Source of the DNA: Ignelater luminosus
Taxonomy: Eukaryota; Arthropoda; Insecta; Coleoptera; Elateridae
NCBI GenBank assembly: GCA_011009095.1
Contig: VTPC01000971.1
Span: 47,501-111,500, forward strand
DNA: 64,000 nt
Direction: 5' to 3'
In this document: positions 60,801 to 64,000 of the stretch, one piece after another
How the letters are laid out: the number at the start of each line of letters is the position of its first letter
Position numbering within the stretch: position 1 is the stretch's first letter
Translations under genes and position numbers: made by a program
The notes under the pieces: model-generated
What the model was told of the DNA's origin: nothing
The model's input: only the letters and a program-made list of their open reading frames with translations
The model's database searches: none

Positions 60801-62757
60801 AGGTACAACCTTTCGACATGTGAATTTGGTTTCTTCTGCACTATAGGCGTCTATACGTCGGCTCCTGGAGAGGCCTTCTCCAGACTCGAACAAAGGTGCA
60901 AATTAATGGCGGTTACCATGAACCAAAGAACCACAATAACAAAACAACAAAAGGTAAACTCACAGTCACTAAGTGTTGAAGATAACCGATCGTCATATAC
61001 TAAAACGCGGAAGACGCCGGGTCCCGAGGGGTCCGGGTAGAGCAAGAACGTCCACGCTACGCGCTATCTGCAATTCACCTCCTTGAGAAATCACAAAGTA
61101 CCAATAAAGGGAACGGTTTGGCAAAATAGAGAAGTCAGTTGTACACCCTTAAACGGATTCGGACACGGACCTTTCATTAAAAATGGTATTTTACCACTCG
61201 TCGATCCTTCATTGTAGATCTGTCTTTCGGCAGACATACATCTGCTGACGGCAGGCAACACTAATGCTTTAAGTATAAACAACAATTCCAAGAAACGATA
61301 AGGACTGAAAAAGACATTAAAGATTTAAAAACAGCACAAGACACGTTTCAATAATAAAATAGAGTGTAGGATTTTATTAATGGACAAAATATAAATCAAT
61401 CTGCTAAATACATTTTAATTTTTAACAAAGAACTTCAAAGAAACGTTAAGCAAAATGCTTGATAACTATAAAAATAGCTGAATGAATTTTAAAAACCGAA
61501 ACGAAATGATAAATTCATGTTAAGTAAATGCGCTTAAAGCGGAACTTGCAACCAAAACCCGGATGATTATGCGTAATTTTCAAAATGACATTACATGTGT
61601 CGTTGCCGTTTGATATTGCTAAATGATAAAACCTTCTGACAGAATGCCTATAAATTTCGAATAAGCTTTAAGCCTGCAAGTAGATGTTTAAATGCTTCCT
61701 TCGAAGTGATCAACTCTGCAAAGTTTCCTTTGGATGGCTACGGGCGAGGTCGTTAATGCTTGCATCGGAATTCTTATAATGGCATCTAATTTATTTAGAA
61801 CCGAAACTAACAAGTCATTTAAGAGACTGTTTACTTTTGTTTTTTCACTTAGGTACTTGGCTGTTGGCGTCTGATTCTTACTTCAGGAAGACTCATAAGA
61901 TATTGTTCTGTATGCACGTGGTATCGAGACGATTCCACAATGGTTAACTGCTGATGTGGGTAATCGTTGCAAAGGTTTTTCGGCTACCATACTAACATTT
62001 CCGGTAGTCGTTAATCCTTTAACAACGATTCAAGACTTATCAAGGTGGTTCCAAGTGCTTAATTGCCAGGGTAGGACAAGGTGTCTATTGAGAAGGTTCC
62101 ACAATGATTTTTACTAACAGAATTGGACGAGGTAGTCGTTGTATAGGCTCTTTGGCTACCACACTAACATTTATGGTAATTATTTATCCCTAAAAAACAA
62201 TGTTAATACTCCTAGTACTACAACCCTCATACCCCTAACAAAATTTATTGTTTAATCTTTATTGAAATAATCATGCCGGTAAATTAGAAAGTACCTACAT
62301 CAATCATCGTTATCATATATAGCTAAACTGTAATGCTATTTCAATCAGATGTTGACTTTTGTCTTATGGGGAACATAAAGAAGATCGCCGCCACACGATT
62401 TACTGAAGCTTGTCGTTTATTTCATTGAAGAGTCCTGATCTACATTTTTGTGAACTTGATCAGATACTGACGATATCCTGTTTTCTATTGTTTAGAGCTG
62501 GCTGATTGTTATTTTGGCAGTTACATTTTTAATTTATAATTGTAAATATTCAATACTTCAAGTCCAACTGTATACAAATTGCATTAGGAGTTGTTTTTAT
62601 TTTTCTTTCTGAGTATTGTACACTTAGAACTTTATTGATGTAAAGAAAATTATTTATAATATACAAATCAGAAGTAGACGCTCCAGGGTTTATATTACTA
62701 TAAGCCCAATGTATTTATTTTTGGCTGTAATGATATGACATAGTCTAGCTATAAAAC
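57851..62757. other. DNA without recognisable genes
   Basis: Mostly AT-rich. About 59100-59580 is more complex and ends near a lone TATCACCCTGTATAC, the terminus of an ACAGGGTG-type element without a visible partner. About 60410-61300 is GC-richer, with frames of 60 to 115 codons on both strands and no recognisable domain. Confidence 0.35.
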
Positions 62758-62950
62758 TGGTAATTACACGTTGCAGAGGTGCAATTGGAATATTTGCAAT
62801 CTCCTGTCAAATACAATTTTCAAGGTCTTCAAGGCTCTTGGGGCTTTTGGCGTAAACATCATCTTTCAGATAACACCACATATAAAAATCACAATCATTC
62901 AAATTGGGGAAATATGTAGGGGGACCATTCGATTCCTCCTTTGTCGTGTT
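62758..62950 (-). pseudogene. mariner-like transposase C-terminal relic
   Basis: The minus strand reads NLNDCDFYMWCYLKDDVYAK, then SPKSLEDLENCI, a stop, and QEIANIPIAPLQRV. This is the PDLxxCDFxLWGxLKxxVY...LexLkxxIxxeIxxIpxxxLqRV block at the end of Tc1/mariner DDD transposases. The Asp expected in PDL is Asn here, so the last catalytic residue is lost as well as the frame. Weak similarity may extend upstream to about 63300. Confidence 0.7.
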
Positions 62951-64000
62951 TTGGATAATCTAATGCAATCTTGAAAATATACACGACTGAAGGAAATTAA
63001 AGATGACCTTGCCTCATTTTCCATTAAAAATATTGATGGGTTCTTCTGGGTTTCTTGGCTTCTAGAATAAAATATTCTTAAATCAAGTTCAAATATCGTT
63101 CCGAAGTCGTAATCTCTCTAATTGCAAAAAGGCTGTTATCCTTGACGATTGCGCTGAACGAGAAACGGTAACGTGAGGATTTCCACTTCCCCATATCTCC
63201 AATTTTGACGATTCACGTATCCAACTCAACTAAAAATGAGCTTAGCCAATGCTTCCATTTTCTATCATTCCAGACACTGATAAGATTTCACCATATAAAA
63301 GTAATTGCTCCTTTGAATAATCTCCCATTTTATAACAAATGGTACACGATCAGTTATAAACAACAAAAACCCGAAACTAACCTGCGCTACAAGAAGGTGG
63401 TTCACAATGATTAAGAAATTGTCCGATTTACTATTGCTAAAAAAACGTACGGGCATGTATAGCTATAATAACTAATGAGAAGAAAAAGAAGAAGCCGGTG
63501 GATGACGGACCAAGATAAAATGCATGAGAGGGAAATCTAACCGCCATCAAAGTGAATAAGTTCTTCACCGCAAAAAACTAAATCGAAACATTTGAATTCG
63601 TTATTTTGGCATTACCTTTCGTTCGCGGAATTGTTTGGTATGGACTTCCTAATTTGAAGAAAATAATTCTCGCCATCTGGAGAACGCTATCAGCAGCTCC
63701 TGAAGTAAAATGACTAGATTTATAGAGTTTCAGTAGGAGACCAAATACAAAATCATTATCTGTACATACAGAATGTCCCGAAAATCGATGCCAATTGTCT
63801 ATTACGAAGTTTCCAACGATTTCAAGTTATATTACCTCCTGAATCTCTGTTTCTGATTAATGAAGATTTGTAAAAATTCAAGCAACTTGCAGTAACAATC
63901 CATTTCAGCGTTCTGAATATCTTGCACGTGTAAAAGGTTTTGACATTGAACATTTGGAAGATTTCAAAAGCTTAATAAACGCCAAATTAATAGTTTTCTT
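62951..64000. other. DNA without recognisable genes; possible upstream transposase decay
   Basis: 62951-63300 may be further decayed sequence of the mariner-like gene, but no block is clear. A lone ACAGAATGTCCCGAAAA near 63769 resembles an element end. The window ends in AT-rich DNA. Confidence 0.3.

Noticed and set aside
60546..60893. 115-codon minus-strand frame
   Set aside because: No recognisable domain, overlapped by plus-strand frames; expected by chance at this composition.
1..64000. CRISPR arrays, bacterial operons, Shine-Dalgarno sites, rRNA genes
   Set aside because: None seen; the repeats present are LTRs, TIRs and microsatellites, and the splice signals show a eukaryotic genome.

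Overview
This is eukaryotic nuclear DNA, most likely from an insect. It is roughly two thirds A+T, has no operons, carries canonical GT-AG splice signals, and is full of decayed arthropod-type mobile elements: Tc1/mariner, pogo/Tigger, a Transib/RAG1-like transposase, LTR elements with lysine-tRNA primer sites, a LINE fragment, and fold-back elements ending in ACAGGGTG. I cannot fix the order; a beetle or similar insect is only a guess. No intact multi-exon host gene is visible. The window reads as a large intron or intergenic tract, with at most a few isolated exons.

Layout. 1-3050: plain AT-rich DNA with one less AT-rich block. 3.05-4.23 kb: a TIR-bounded element holding a tRNA-derived SINE-like piece. 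4.68-6.56 kb (minus): a broken Transib/RAG1-like transposase gene that still shows its first short exon and intron. 6.8-7.3 kb: a GC-richer island of unknown nature. 13.36-17.91 kb (minus): a non-autonomous LTR retrotransposon with LTRs, primer binding site, polypurine tract and a coiled-coil Gag-like ORF. Its 5' half and about 800 bp of flank are repeated on the far side of a 400-base N gap. 19.2-20.4 kb (minus): a dead pogo/Tigger-like transposase. 22.5-24.6 kb: a decayed LTR element. 27.3-28.8 and 45.5-46.7 kb: two inverted copies of one 1.1-1.5 kb repeat. 36.6-40.3 kb: a nest of elements, made of one fold-back element beside a 3 kb long-TIR element that contains a truncated Cys-rich-protein gene, a mariner relic and a second fold-back element. 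43.1-44.1 kb: a GC-rich TATA promoter candidate with two possible exons. 46.7-47.1 kb (minus): LINE reverse-transcriptase tail. 54.9-55.5 kb: another fold-back element. 57.4 kb: a 30-nt microexon candidate beside a block that looks like conserved non-coding DNA. 62.8 kb (minus): mariner-like transposase tail.

The recognisable coding matter is nearly all transposon-derived and nearly all broken. The items most worth following up are the RAG1-like relic, the long-TIR element carrying the Cys-rich protein, the non-autonomous LTR element with its suspicious duplication at the assembly gap, and the microexon. All family calls come from motifs I recognised by reading; no database search was run.
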